A stretch of 64,000 bases of DNA from Kribbella steppae (GCF_004342025.1 NZ_SLWN01000006.1:310001-374000), one strand, 5' to 3'. Positions 23,868 through 32,982 are shown, numbered from the stretch's first letter. Made by a program: numbers and translations. The notes: a model not told the origin generated them from the letters alone.

Positions 23868-25634
23868 TTGACGCACGATCGCCACTCGTACGCCGAACCT
23901 GCCCTGGTTCGGACCACCCACCTGGAGCTGGACCTCGAGCTGGACTTCAGCGAGAAGGTGCTGGCCGGCAGTGCCACCCACACGCTTGCCTGGACCGGTG
24001 CGGGTGACCGGCTCGTGCTCGACACTCGTGACCTGAGCGTGCTCGCGGTGGAGGGTGCCACGGCGGACGGCTGGGCGCCGCTCGAGTACAGCCTCGGCGT
24101 ACCCGACCCTGAGCTCGGCTCCGCCCTGCAGATCCGGACCGCGCGGCACGAGCGGGTCCGGGTCAGCTACCGCACTGCGCCGACCGCAACCGGTCTGCAG
24201 TGGCTGGAGCCGTCCATGACGGCGGGTGGCGTGATGCCGTTCATGTTCAGCCAGTCGCAGGCGATCCACGCCCGCAGCTGGGTGCCGGTGCAGGACACCC
24301 CGGGCGTGCGGTTCAGCTACGCCGCACACGTCACCGCTCCGCCGGAGCTGATGGTGCTGATGAGTGCCGACAACGGTACGACGTCGCGCCGGACCGGCTC
24401 GTACGACGTGGTGATGCCCGAGCCGATCCCGTCGTACCTGCTGGCGATCGCGGCCGGAGACTTGGTGTTCGAGCCGATCGGCGACCGGACCGGGGTGTGG
24501 GCCGAGCCGGAGATGGCCCGGCGGGCGGCGACCGAGTTCGCCGACACCGAGGAGATGATGCGGGTCACCGAGGCGCTGTTCGGCCCGTACCGCTGGGGTC
24601 GCTACGACTTGCTCGTGCTGCCGCCGTCGTTCCCGTACGGCGGGATGGAGAACCCGCGGATGACGTTCGCGACGCCGACCGTGGTGATCGGGGACAAGTC
24701 GCTGGTCAGCGTGGTCGCGCACGAGCTGGCGCACAGCTGGTCGGGCAACCTGGTCACGCAGGACAGCTGGGACGACATCTGGCTGAACGAGGGCTTCACG
24801 TCGTACGTCGAGAACCGGATCGTCGAGGCGGTCTACGGCACCGAGTTCGCGCTGATGGAGACGGCGATCAAGCAGCACTCGACGGTGGTCAAGCTGGACC
24901 CGCTGACCCCGGCCGAGCTGGCAGTCGAGCTGCCCGGGCTGAATCACCGGTCGGAGTACCACGGGACGACGGCGATGGGGCCGCTCAAGGGGTCGTGGTT
25001 TCTGTCCTGGCTGGAGGAGCGGTTCTCGCGGGAGGTGTTCGACCCGTTCCTGCGCGGGTACTTCGACCGGTTCGCGTTCCGCAGTATCAACTCCGGGGAC
25101 TTCGTCGCGCACCTCGAGGAACACCTGCTGTCCCAGCACCCCGATGTGGTGACGGGCGCCGAGCTGGCGGCATGGCTGGACGAGCCGGGGATTCCGGCGT
25201 TCGCGCGCCGGGCGGTGTCGGAGCGCTTCCAGGTGGTCGACCGGGCGCGGGACACCTGGCTGGCGAGCGGTGACCTGCCGGCCGGTGCGGCCGAGTGGAC
25301 CACTCAGGAGTGGCTGCGGTTCCTCGACGCGGCCCCGGACGTGCTGGGTGCCACGCAACTGCAGCAGCTCGACCGCGCGTTCGGTCTGACCGGTACGGCG
25401 AACGGCGAGATCGCCCGGCGCTGGTACCAGATCGTTGCCGCCAGCAGCTATGAGGTGGCGTATGCCGACCTGGCCTCGTTCCTCACCCGCGTCGGCCGCA
25501 TGAAGCTCGTGCTGCCGGTCTACCGAGCGCTGGCGGGGACGGACCGTGCATTCGCCGCGGAGGTGTTCGCGAAGGCGCGGCCGGGCTACCACCCGATCAC
25601 GACGGCGGCGGTGCAGAAGATCCTCGGCCAGTGA
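23868..25634 (+). CDS. M1-family zinc aminopeptidase (leukotriene A4 hydrolase-like)
   Basis: The 588-residue protein has an N-terminal saddle domain (THLELDLELDFSEKVLAGSATHTL) and substrate motif GGMENPRMTFATP (residue ~258). The zinc site HELAH (residue ~284) has its distal Glu in WLNEGFTSYVENR, and a helical C-terminal domain (~460-588) is of the LTA4-hydrolase type rather than the long PepN type. It would cleave N-terminal residues from peptides in the cytosol; no signal peptide is present. TTG 23868 is used because GGGGAG lies six bases upstream and no better start fits the family N-terminus. Confidence 0.92.
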   Translation: MTHDRHSYAEPALVRTTHLELDLELDFSEKVLAGSATHTLAWTGAGDRLVLDTRDLSVLAVEGATADGWAPLEYSLGVPDPELGSALQIRTARHERVRVSYRTAPTATGLQWLEPSMTAGGVMPFMFSQSQAIHARSWVPVQDTPGVRFSYAAHVTAPPELMVLMSADNGTTSRRTGSYDVVMPEPIPSYLLAIAAGDLVFEPIGDRTGVWAEPEMARRAATEFADTEEMMRVTEALFGPYRWGRYDLLVLPPSFPYGGMENPRMTFATPTVVIGDKSLVSVVAHELAHSWSGNLVTQDSWDDIWLNEGFTSYVENRIVEAVYGTEFALMETAIKQHSTVVKLDPLTPAELAVELPGLNHRSEYHGTTAMGPLKGSWFLSWLEERFSREVFDPFLRGYFDRFAFRSINSGDFVAHLEEHLLSQHPDVVTGAELAAWLDEPGIPAFARRAVSERFQVVDRARDTWLASGDLPAGAAEWTTQEWLRFLDAAPDVLGATQLQQLDRAFGLTGTANGEIARRWYQIVAASSYEVAYADLASFLTRVGRMKLVLPVYRALAGTDRAFAAEVFAKARPGYHPITTAAVQKILGQ

Positions 25635-25739
25635 TCACGTACCCTGGTCACTCGAGTCCTCGACGATGGCCCGGGCGCGCCGCGAAGCGCCTTCGCAGAT
25701 GAACGAGATTCCTGCCGGGAGGGTTGTTCCGGCCGCTCG

Positions 25740-26267
25740 ATGAGCGGCCCGCAGGTCCGGGTGCGGAGCCCGAAGGACCTCAGACACCAACGCCGCCGCC
25801 GGTCCCACTCCTGCTGGGACCACCTGCTGATCGCACCGCTCTGGCCGATGCACAACGTCAACCTCGGCACCCTGCTGCGCACGTGCGATGCGGTCGGAGC
25901 CTGTCTCGCCGTACCCAAGCTGCCGTGGGTGCCGGACGCTCTTGCGCGCGGCAACACGCTGAAACGACGTACGTGCGTGCACTGGACCGGCCACGACCCG
26001 GTCCGCTGGCTGATCGACCAGAAGGCTCGCGGTGAGACCACGGTCGTCGGTGTCGAACTCGCCGACGAGTCGATCCGGCTGGCCGACCTGCCCGCGGCCC
26101 GCGGCCGCACGATCGCCGTCCTCGGCCACGAACGGACCGGCATCCCAGCCGAGGCGCTCGACCAGCTGGACCTGGTCGTCGAGATCCCGATGATCGGAAC
26201 CGGCGCCAGCCTCAACGTCGCGGTGGCCGGCTCGCTTGTGCTCTACCGGCTGTCGGGGCTGCTCTAG
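25740..26267 (+). CDS. SpoU/TrmH-family RNA 2'-O-methyltransferase
   Basis: This 175-residue SPOUT methyltransferase consists essentially of the catalytic domain. Motif 1 is NVNLGTLLRTCDAVG with the catalytic Arg, motif 2 is IAVLGHERTGIP, and motif 3 is EIPMIGTGASLNVAVAGSLVLY, which makes the trefoil knot that binds S-adenosylmethionine. The target RNA (tRNA or rRNA) is not predictable. The Arg-rich N-terminus (RHQRRRR) may contact RNA. The ATG at 25740 has a poorly placed GGGAGGG more than 20 bases upstream, so the start is uncertain by a few codons. TACCCT at ~25642 is a possible -10. Confidence 0.88.
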   Translation: MSGPQVRVRSPKDLRHQRRRRSHSCWDHLLIAPLWPMHNVNLGTLLRTCDAVGACLAVPKLPWVPDALARGNTLKRRTCVHWTGHDPVRWLIDQKARGETTVVGVELADESIRLADLPAARGRTIAVLGHERTGIPAEALDQLDLVVEIPMIGTGASLNVAVAGSLVLYRLSGLL

Positions 26268-26277
26268 AGGTACTGCG

Positions 26278-26658
26278 TTAGAGGTACTGGGCGAGACCGT
26301 GGCCGAACGACCAGTCCGGCGACGCGTTCTCGGTCACCGTGACCAGCACATTCTTCGGATCGGTCCCGGCGTACTCCTCGACCAGTTCGGCGATCCTGCG
26401 GTACATCGCCTGCTTCACCTCCGGCGGTCGGCCGGCGCGCATCGTGATCGCGATGAACACGACCCCGTCGTCGCGCTGCACCCCGAGGAAGTCGGCGTAC
26501 CGCAGGGTGCCGGCCGAGCCGTCGTGGCTGGTCAGCACCTGGAACAGGTCGTCGGGCGGGATGTCGATCGTCTGGACGAGGGCGTCGTGGACCGCGCGGC
26601 CGAGGGCGGCGAGGCGGCCGGGGTCGGCTCGGAGGGCATCGATGCGGACAAGTGGCAT
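26278..26658 (-). CDS. Tautomerase-superfamily protein (cis-CaaD/MSAD-like)
   Basis: The 126-residue protein begins MPLVRIDALRAD, so Pro1, the catalytic base of the tautomerase superfamily, is exposed after methionine removal. The fold is a pair of beta-alpha-beta units, the second beginning VVFIAITMRAGRPPEVKQAMYRRIAELVEEY. The length matches malonate-semialdehyde decarboxylase/cis-3-chloroacrylate dehalogenase-like members rather than short 4-oxalocrotonate tautomerase. The substrate is unknown. It follows the GNAT gene by nine bases, in one operon. Confidence 0.85.
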   Translation of the reverse strand: MPLVRIDALRADPGRLAALGRAVHDALVQTIDIPPDDLFQVLTSHDGSAGTLRYADFLGVQRDDGVVFIAITMRAGRPPEVKQAMYRRIAELVEEYAGTDPKNVLVTVTENASPDWSFGHGLAQYL

Positions 26659-26667
26659 GCCGACATA

Positions 26668-27546
26668 CTAGTAGGTACAGACCTCGAGGGTGCGGCGGTG
26701 ATCGGTGTGGGTGGAGTGGTAGCCGAGCCGCTGGTTGATGAGCTGCATCGGCGCGTTGGTGCTCACCGTGTCGGTCAGGAGCCCGTCGAGGTCAGGAAAG
26801 CTGGAGCGGACCTGCCGGATCTGCTCGGCCTTCATCCACAGTGCCAGACCGTGGCCGCGGTGTGCCGGTAGTACGGCGGTGCCGTAGTGCTGGGCGTCGC
26901 CCTTGCCGTCGCCCGGTACGACGAGTTCGGTGAAGCCGACGATTGCGCCGGTGGACTCGTCGACGGCGGCGACCGTGCCCAAGTGCTCGCCGCGTTCCTC
27001 GATCACCCGGGCGGCGTACCGGGTCCGCTCGACGTCCCACGCATCATCGCCGTACGCGATCCCGCCCGTCGGCGCGTCATCCATCCCGGCGCGCGCGTCC
27101 GTGAACGTCTGCGCCCACTCATCCGGTACGACGCCCGCCCACGACACCAACCGATAGCCGGGCGGCCCGGACTGCAGCACGGCGGTGTCAGTGTCGGCGA
27201 GCCGTAGTCGCGCGTAGATGAGCGTGAGGCCGACAGTGAACCCGTGGTGCGCCAGGAAGCGGTCAGCGGGCGAGTCGACCCGGGCGTCGGCCAGCATCGT
27301 GCGTACGTCGTGGTCGCGAGCGGCCGCGACGACCGCGCCGAGGAGTTGCGACCCGATACCGCGCCGGCGCTCGGCGGGATGGACGTTCAGCTCCAACTCG
27401 GCCAGATGGGCGTGGGACGTGCGGCTGTTCAGCCGGAGGAACGCCGACCCGACTGGGTTGCCGTCGTCGTCCGCGGCGAGCCAGGCGATCCGGCGGCTGA
27501 ACGGCCGGAAGTCGGGATCCGTCAGGGGAGTCAGTCTGATGCTCAA
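26668..27546 (-). CDS. Two-domain GNAT acetyltransferase
   Basis: This ~292-residue protein holds two GNAT modules. The first is canonical (LAELELNVHPAERRRGIGSQLLGAVVAAARDH, an R/Q-x-x-G-x-G acetyl-CoA loop, then RFLAHHGFTVGLT). The second is similar (YGTAVLPAHRGHGLALWMKAEQIR). Tandem GNAT proteins of this type include MshD-like enzymes, but the substrate here is unknown. TTG 27546 (LSIRLTPLTD) is preferred because TATCTT lies six bases upstream, the geometry of a leaderless start; a longer frame from 27588 is possible. It forms an operon with the tautomerase gene and is divergent from the GntR gene. Confidence 0.83.
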   Translation of the reverse strand: MSIRLTPLTDPDFRPFSRRIAWLAADDDGNPVGSAFLRLNSRTSHAHLAELELNVHPAERRRGIGSQLLGAVVAAARDHDVRTMLADARVDSPADRFLAHHGFTVGLTLIYARLRLADTDTAVLQSGPPGYRLVSWAGVVPDEWAQTFTDARAGMDDAPTGGIAYGDDAWDVERTRYAARVIEERGEHLGTVAAVDESTGAIVGFTELVVPGDGKGDAQHYGTAVLPAHRGHGLALWMKAEQIRQVRSSFPDLDGLLTDTVSTNAPMQLINQRLGYHSTHTDHRRTLEVCTY

Positions 27547-27644
27547 GCCGCCAAGATAACGCCGCCCCGGGATCACGTGCCGCTGCAACGGCGGATCGGC
27601 TAGCGTGCTGCGAACAATGCGCGCGGGGGAGAGGAGACGGTCGG

Positions 27645-28325
27645 GTGGACCCTACGGGTGAGGTGCGGACGATCGGTGCCGATCATGTCGCGTTGCGCGA
27701 GCAGGTCCTCGAGGAGCTCCGCCGACGGATCGTGGACGGCGACTATGCCCAGGGCGAGCGGCTGACCGAGACTCGGCTCGCAGACGACTTCGGGGTCTCC
27801 CGCAATCCCGTCCGCGAGGCGCTGCGCGTCGTCGAGGCGGAGGGCTTCGTCCACATCCTGCCGCGTCGTGGTGCGGTGGTGGCGACGCTCGACGAGACCG
27901 CGGTCCGCGACCTGTTCGCCGTACGCGAGCAACTGGAGACGCTGGCTGCCGGGCTGGCGGCCGAGCGGGCCACGCAGAAGGACGTCGACCGGCTGCGCAG
28001 GCTGCTCGAGGACGCCAGCGCTGCGACCGACGCCAAGGACTTCGACCGGGTCGCCGAGCTGAACAGCGCCTTCCATCGCGCGGTGATCGACGTCAGTGGC
28101 AACCGCTGGCTGCTGTCGATGTCGGCCGCGATGTACCACCACGTCCACTGGGTCTTCCGCGTCGGCGCCGCCCAGCGCGCACCGCACTCGTGGGAGGAAC
28201 ACATCCGCCTGGTCGACACCATTGCAGCCGGCGACCGCGAGGCCGCCACGACCGCTGCCCGCCTGCACGTTGAGGCCGCCGCGCAGGCGGCCCTCAACGG
28301 AAGGGTTCAGCGCCCGACGGCGTAG
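27645..28325 (+). CDS. GntR-family (FadR/FCD) transcriptional regulator
   Basis: This 226-residue protein has an N-terminal GntR winged helix (LREQVLEELRRRIVDGDYAQGERLTETRLADDFGVSRNPVREALRVVEAEG) and a C-terminal FCD domain with metal-binding residues (D/H in LNSAFHRAVI, H in HSWEEHIRLVDTI and RLHVEAAAQ). GTG 27645 follows GAGGAG by about nine bases; TAGCGT at 27601-27606 is a likely -10. A site of the kind bound by FCD-GntR proteins (TTGTATACAT) lies in the promoter of the divergent-end peptide ABC/ggt operon at 35681. That operon ends head-on with this gene (19-base overlap), so it is the probable target. Confidence 0.9.
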   Translation: MDPTGEVRTIGADHVALREQVLEELRRRIVDGDYAQGERLTETRLADDFGVSRNPVREALRVVEAEGFVHILPRRGAVVATLDETAVRDLFAVREQLETLAAGLAAERATQKDVDRLRRLLEDASAATDAKDFDRVAELNSAFHRAVIDVSGNRWLLSMSAAMYHHVHWVFRVGAAQRAPHSWEEHIRLVDTIAAGDREAATTAARLHVEAAAQAALNGRVQRPTA

Positions 28326-30064
28326 CCCTGCATACCTCGCGGGTTCGCGGCCGCCGCCAGTACGCCGTCAGCCTCCTTACGTACGGCGCACAAGCGGCCA
28401 AGACTCCACGCGTCGCCTTCGGTCACGACGTGCCCACGTCGAACCAACTCGTCGCGGACGGCGGCGCCCAGGCGGTTCTCCATCACCAGACCACCCGGCT
28501 CGGTCGCACGCGGGTAGAACGACGAGGGGAAGCCAGTGGTGTGCCACGCCGGCGCGTCGATCGCCTCCTGCAGATCCATCCCGCTGCCCAGGTGACGCAG
28601 CAGGAAGAGCAACTGCCACTGGTCCTGCTGGTCCCCACCCGGCGAACCGCAGGCCAGCACCGGCTCACCGTCACGCAGCACGAGGGTCGGAGTGAGCGTG
28701 GTCCGCGGCCGCAGGCCCGGCGCGAGCGACGACGCCAGCCCTTCCTCCAGCCAGAACATCTGCAGCCGGCTGCCGAGGCAGAACCCGAGCTCCGGAATGG
28801 TCGGCGACGACTGCAGCCACCCACCGCTCGGTGTCGCGGAGATGACGTTGCCCCACCGGTCGATCACGTCGACATGGCAGGTGTCGCCACGCGTGACGCC
28901 CTCGGACGAGACGGTCGGTTCACCGGTCGTCGCGTCGCCGAGATCCGGGCTCACGGCGATCGACGGCAGCCTCGGCTCGCGGCCGTCGGGCCGACCTGGG
29001 CGGAGTTCCTTGGACGCGTCCGGGCCGACGAGCTTGGCGCGCTCGGCGGCGTACGCGGGGGAGAGGAGCGTCTTCAGGGGTACGTCGGCTCCGTCGCCGT
29101 ACCAGGCCTCACGGTCGGCGTACGACAGCTTCATCACCTCGACCGTCGTGTGCACACCCTCGGCGCTGTCCAGGTCGACATCGCCCAGTTCGGCCAGCAC
29201 AGCGAGTGACTGCAACAGCGCCGGCCCCTGGCCCCATGGCCCGGTCTTGGCGACCGTGTACCCGTTCCAGTCGAGCGTCGCCGGCTCCTCCCAGCTCGCC
29301 TCGAAGTTGGCCACGTCATCGCCGGTGATCAGCCCACCGTGGTCTGAGCCACTGGAGTCCCGGTGCGGCAGCCGGGAGAACTTGTCGATCGCCTCCGCGA
29401 TGAAGCCCTCACGCCAGGCCTTCCGAGCCCGCTCCACCTGAGCCTGACGGTCCGCGCCGGCAGCTTCGCCTTCCGAGACCAGTCGCTCGAGTGTGGCGGC
29501 GTACGCCTCGTTGCGGAACATCCCGCTCGGCGGACGCCCGTCCTGCAACCACAGCGCCGCCGACGTCGGCCAGTGCTCCTGGAACAGCTCCTGCACCGTG
29601 CCGACCGTGTCACCGACCCTGGGTACCAGCGGGTGTCCGTTCCGCGCGTAGTCGATAGCAGGCTCCAGTACGACGCGCGGCGGCATGCTGCCGTGGTCAC
29701 GCAGCAGGAGCAGCCATGCGTCGACAGCACCCGGCACAGTCGCCGCAAGCGGTCCAGAGCCGGGGATGAGCGACAGGCCGAGCGAGCGGAAGTGCTCGAT
29801 CGTCGCACCGGCCGGTGCGACGCCCTGACCGCACAGCACGCGCGGTGTGGGGTCGTCGGCGGTGGCGATGATCGCCGGCACCTCACCGCCCGGCCCGTTG
29901 AGGTGCGGCTCCACCACGTGCAGCACGAACCCTGCAGCGGCTCCGGCGTCGAACGCGTTGCCGCCGAGCTCCAGGATCCTCATGGCCGACTGGGAGGCCA
30001 GCCAGTGCGTGGACGAGACCATCCCGAACGTGCCGCGCAGGGTGGGACGGGTGGTGAAAGTCAT
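28307..30064 (-). CDS. Gamma-glutamyltransferase family (N-terminal nucleophile) hydrolase
   Basis: The 585-residue protein has the ggt layout: N-terminal GMVSSTHWLASQSAMRILELGGNAFDAGAAAGFVL, the LNGPGGE motif and the autoprocessing threonine in GDTCHVDVIDRWGNVIS (residue ~385). The small-subunit substrate motifs are PSGGWLQSS and GSPGGDQQDQW. No signal peptide is visible, so it is probably cytosolic. It would cleave gamma-glutamyl or related bonds in compounds taken up by the adjacent peptide importer. GGGAGG lies four bases before ATG 30064. That start region is an exact copy of the start region of the preceding ATPase gene. Confidence 0.9.
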   Translation of the reverse strand: MTFTTRPTLRGTFGMVSSTHWLASQSAMRILELGGNAFDAGAAAGFVLHVVEPHLNGPGGEVPAIIATADDPTPRVLCGQGVAPAGATIEHFRSLGLSLIPGSGPLAATVPGAVDAWLLLLRDHGSMPPRVVLEPAIDYARNGHPLVPRVGDTVGTVQELFQEHWPTSAALWLQDGRPPSGMFRNEAYAATLERLVSEGEAAGADRQAQVERARKAWREGFIAEAIDKFSRLPHRDSSGSDHGGLITGDDVANFEASWEEPATLDWNGYTVAKTGPWGQGPALLQSLAVLAELGDVDLDSAEGVHTTVEVMKLSYADREAWYGDGADVPLKTLLSPAYAAERAKLVGPDASKELRPGRPDGREPRLPSIAVSPDLGDATTGEPTVSSEGVTRGDTCHVDVIDRWGNVISATPSGGWLQSSPTIPELGFCLGSRLQMFWLEEGLASSLAPGLRPRTTLTPTLVLRDGEPVLACGSPGGDQQDQWQLLFLLRHLGSGMDLQEAIDAPAWHTTGFPSSFYPRATEPGGLVMENRLGAAVRDELVRRGHVVTEGDAWSLGRLCAVRKEADGVLAAAANPRGMQGYAVGR

Positions 30065-30089
30065 GGGGCCTCCCGGCCTGGACTGAGGA
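30060..30089. repeat. 30-base direct repeat, copy 1 (start of the ggt-like gene)
   Basis: Thirty bases beginning GTCATGGGGCCTCCCGG are identical to 31084-31113. In this copy they carry the ggt start codon and GGGAGG Shine-Dalgarno. The minus-strand sequence upstream still encodes the LSPGREAP tail that belongs to the first ATPase gene, although no such gene ends here. Confidence 0.9.
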
Positions 30090-30104
30090 GCGGCATCAAT
30101 ACTG

Positions 30105-31088
30105 TCATCGGCCAACTCCTTCGACTGTTCTTACATCGGGACCGGTGCCGTCGTCCTCGACCAGATGACAGGCGACCAGGTGTCCACCTTCTCCGATCAC
30201 CCGCTGCTCCGGTACGACGGTCCGGCATGTGTCGATCGCCACCGGGCACCTGGTGTGGAACCGGCAGCCTGGTGGCGGGTCGATGGCCGACGGCAGGTCA
30301 TCACCGAGCAGCACCGGCTTCCGCGCTCGCTGCTCGGTCGGGTCGGGTACGGGCGCTGCCGAGAGCAGCGCCTGGGTGTAGGGGTGCGAAGGTGCGCCGA
30401 AGATGCGCGCACGCGGGCCTTGTTCGACCAGTTGGCCCAGGTACATCACCGCGACCTCGTCGGCCAGGTACTCGACCGCTGACAGGTCGTGCGTGATGAA
30501 CAGGCAGGCGAAGCCCAGGTCCCGCTGCAGGTCCGCCAGTAGGTTGAGCACCGCTGCCTGCACAGACACGTCCAGTGCGCTCGTCGGCTCGTCTGCAACG
30601 AGTAGACGCGGCTCAGAGATCAGTGCACGGGCAATGCTCACCCGCTGGCGCTGACCACCGGACAGCTCGTGTGGTGAGCGCTGCGCGACCTCAGGACGGA
30701 GTCCTACTCGGCGCAGCGACTCGGAGACCTTTGCTGGGATGTCCTTGCGGCGCATGAGGCGCAGTGGCTCGCCGACGATGTCTCCGACCGACAGCCGTGG
30801 GTCCAGTGAGCCTGCAGGGTCCTGGAAGACGATGGACACGTCGCGACGGTGCGGTCGCAGCTGCCGACGGTTGAGGTGAGTGATGTCGGCATCGGCGAGC
30901 CGAATGGTCCCTCCGGTCGGCTCCAGCAACCGCACGATGCAGCGTCCCACTGTGGACTTGCCAGAGCCGCTCTCACCGACCAATGCGACCACAGATCCTT
31001 GCCGGATCCGCAGTGTCACACCATCGACGGCGCGGACTGGTCCGAAGTGCATAACGAGGTCTTCGACCTCCAGAGCTAAGCCGGTCAT
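30105..31088 (-). CDS. Peptide ABC importer ATPase (DppF/OppF type)
   Basis: The 327-residue ATPase has Walker A GESGSGKST (residue ~38), signature LSGGQRQRVSIARAL, Walker B LLVADEPTSALD, and the C-terminal oligopeptide-type extension with four cysteines, including CRFHTRCPVA and C in IDTC, which bind an Fe-S cluster in some DppF/DppD proteins. It powers import together with the DppD-type ATPase. Its ATG overlaps the preceding stop by four bases. The gene is bracketed by identical 30-base direct repeats, so it may have been gained or the junction duplicated as a unit. Confidence 0.93.
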   Translation of the reverse strand: MTGLALEVEDLVMHFGPVRAVDGVTLRIRQGSVVALVGESGSGKSTVGRCIVRLLEPTGGTIRLADADITHLNRRQLRPHRRDVSIVFQDPAGSLDPRLSVGDIVGEPLRLMRRKDIPAKVSESLRRVGLRPEVAQRSPHELSGGQRQRVSIARALISEPRLLVADEPTSALDVSVQAAVLNLLADLQRDLGFACLFITHDLSAVEYLADEVAVMYLGQLVEQGPRARIFGAPSHPYTQALLSAAPVPDPTEQRARKPVLLGDDLPSAIDPPPGCRFHTRCPVAIDTCRTVVPEQRVIGEGGHLVACHLVEDDGTGPDVRTVEGVGR

Positions 31089-31113
31089 GGGGCCTCCCGG
31101 CCTGGACTGAGGA
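31084..31113. repeat. 30-base direct repeat, copy 2 (junction of the two ATPase genes)
   Basis: Identical to 30060-30089. Here the repeat encodes the last residues of the DppD-type ATPase (PGREAP and stop) and the overlapping ATG of the DppF-type gene, with the GGGAGG ribosome site. The copies are 1024 bases apart, the length of one gene plus its linker. Confidence 0.9.
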
Positions 31114-32101
31114 CCTCCACGGGTTCTCTGACTGGATTCCAGCAGGCGACTCGGTGCAGACCAGGTGTCAGCTGCGGTTGGGACGTCGTACAGGTGTCGA
31201 CTGCTCTTGGGCAGCGGTCGGCGAAGGTGCAGGCGTCCGGCTGTTCGGACAGGACGGGCACGAGACCTGGGATCTCGTTGAGGCGGTGTGTCTCGGCGTG
31301 ACGGCCGGCAGCCGGCGACGCGCCGAGGAGGCCCGCTGTGTACGGGTGCTGCGGATAGGCGAACAGCTCGTGGACGCCAGCGGTCTCGACGACCCGTCCG
31401 GCGTACATCACCGCTACCCGGTCAGCCAGGTCGGCGACGACGCCGAGGTCGTGGGTGATCAGGACGATGCTGGTGCCGAGTCGTTCTCGCAGCTCACGCA
31501 GTACGTCGAGGATGCCCGCCTGGATCGTGACGTCGAGCGCGGTGGTCGGCTCGTCGGCGATCAGGACTTTGGGGTCACAGGCAACGGCCATCGCGATCAT
31601 CACGCGCTGCCGCATCCCGCCGGACAACTGGTGCGGATAGTCGCCGACGCGACGCTCGGCCGACGGGATGCCGACCAGCTTGAGCAATTCGATCGACCGT
31701 TCCCGAGCGGCCTGCCGGTTGAGACCGATATGAGTCCGCAGGACTTCGCCGATCTGGTGGCCGACGGTGAAGACCGGGTTCAGCGACGTCATCGGCTCCT
31801 GGAAGATGTAGGCCACCTCGCGGCCCCGGATCGAGCGCAGGGTGCGCTTGTCGGCGCCGATCAGTTCGACGCCGTCCAGCTTCACCGAACCCTCGACCGT
31901 GGCGGTGCGGGGGAGCAGACCTGCGAGGCTCATCGCGGTGACGCTCTTGCCGCAGCCGGACTCGCCGACCACTGCGAGCACCTCGCTCTCGCCGACCTCG
32001 AAGCTCACCTGGTCGACCGCGGACAGCGTGCCGTCCTCGGTCCGGAAGGTGACGGAGAGGTCGTTCACCTCGAGCACTTGCCTACTCGTCGATGGAGTCA
32101 T
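31085..32101 (-). CDS. Peptide ABC importer ATPase (DppD/OppD type)
   Basis: The 338-residue ATPase has Walker A GESGCGKS, Q-loop FQEPMTSLNPVFTVG, signature LSGGMRQRVMIAMAV (the usual methionine variant of this family), Walker B VLIADEPTTALD, and the C-terminal oligo_HPY extension with cysteines (CTFADRCPRAVDTC). It couples ATP hydrolysis to peptide import. The start ATG overlaps the permease stop by four bases. The last eight codons lie in the 30-base repeat. Confidence 0.93.
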   Translation of the reverse strand: MTPSTSRQVLEVNDLSVTFRTEDGTLSAVDQVSFEVGESEVLAVVGESGCGKSVTAMSLAGLLPRTATVEGSVKLDGVELIGADKRTLRSIRGREVAYIFQEPMTSLNPVFTVGHQIGEVLRTHIGLNRQAARERSIELLKLVGIPSAERRVGDYPHQLSGGMRQRVMIAMAVACDPKVLIADEPTTALDVTIQAGILDVLRELRERLGTSIVLITHDLGVVADLADRVAVMYAGRVVETAGVHELFAYPQHPYTAGLLGASPAAGRHAETHRLNEIPGLVPVLSEQPDACTFADRCPRAVDTCTTSQPQLTPGLHRVACWNPVREPVEVLSPGREAP

Positions 32102-32982
32102 CGGCGGCTCGCTTTCGGGTCGAGCGCATCGCGCAGGCTGTCACCGACGATGTTGAACGCCAGCGTCAGCAGCATGATCGCCACGCCGGGCATCACCGCG
32201 GCCCACGGTGCGCGGGCGGCGAACTGCTGGGCGTCGGACAGCATCGTGCCCAGGCTCGGCGCCGGCGGCTGGATGCCGAGGCCGAGGAACGACAGCACCG
32301 CCTCACCGAGGATGGCGGCCGGGATCGCGACCGTCGCCTGGACGATGATCACCGACGCGGCGTTCGGCAGGATGTGCCGGCCCAGCACCCAGGCGTCACT
32401 GGCGCCCTCGACGATCGCGGCCGCGACGAAGTCGAGCGACTTCAGCCGCAAGGTATCGGACCGGACGATCCGGATCACGCCGGGGATCTGCGCGATCCCG
32501 ATCGCGATCGCCGCGTTGCCCAGGCTGGCACCGCGGATCGCGGCCAGCCCGACCGCGAGGATCAGGAACGGGAACGCCAGCACCAGATCGGTGAACCGCG
32601 AGATCAGCGCGTCGATCGCCCGGAAGTACCCGGCCATCAGCCCGAGCGGTACGCCGATCACGAGCGACGTGGCCACCGCGAGCACACCGACGTGCAGCGA
32701 AGCCCGCAAGCCGTACATGATCCGCGCGAGCACATCACGACCGAGGTCGTCGGTGCCGAGGAGATAGCCGGCTGTCCCGGGTGGTGCGAAGGCGTGATCC
32801 AGATGGGTCTCCGTCGGGTCGTGTGGCGCGAGCCAGGGCGCGAACACCGCGAGGATCACCGCGATGCCGAGGACGACGAGGCCGGAGATCGCGAGCGGGT
32901 TGCGGAGCATTCGTCGTACCACCTTGCGGCGATTGCTCCGCAACGGCGTACCCGCGGTGACGGTGACGTCAGTGATCGCCAT
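32098..32982 (-). CDS. Peptide ABC importer permease (DppC type)
   Basis: The 294-residue protein begins with a cytosolic Arg-rich tail (PLRSNRRKVVRRMLRNPLAISG) typical of DppC. It then has six transmembrane helices, with GTDDLGRDVLARIMYG in the periplasmic loop and the EAA-type coupling motif (LDFVAAAIVEGASDAWVLGRHILPN). It pairs with the DppB-type permease. Stop and start codons of the two permeases share one base (TGATG), so translation is coupled. Confidence 0.93.
   Translation of the reverse strand: MAITDVTVTAGTPLRSNRRKVVRRMLRNPLAISGLVVLGIAVILAVFAPWLAPHDPTETHLDHAFAPPGTAGYLLGTDDLGRDVLARIMYGLRASLHVGVLAVATSLVIGVPLGLMAGYFRAIDALISRFTDLVLAFPFLILAVGLAAIRGASLGNAAIAIGIAQIPGVIRIVRSDTLRLKSLDFVAAAIVEGASDAWVLGRHILPNAASVIIVQATVAIPAAILGEAVLSFLGLGIQPPAPSLGTMLSDAQQFAARAPWAAVMPGVAIMLLTLAFNIVGDSLRDALDPKASRR

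Noticed and set aside
23739..25592. Minus-strand frame joining the M28 peptidase to 600 more codons upstream
   Set aside because: The upstream part is antisense to the M1 peptidase gene and low-complexity; the lipoprotein signal at 23738 marks the true start.
26268..26277. Duplicated GAGGTACTG beside the TrmH stop
   Set aside because: The copies (at the TrmH stop and the tautomerase end) are ten bases apart and too short to interpret.
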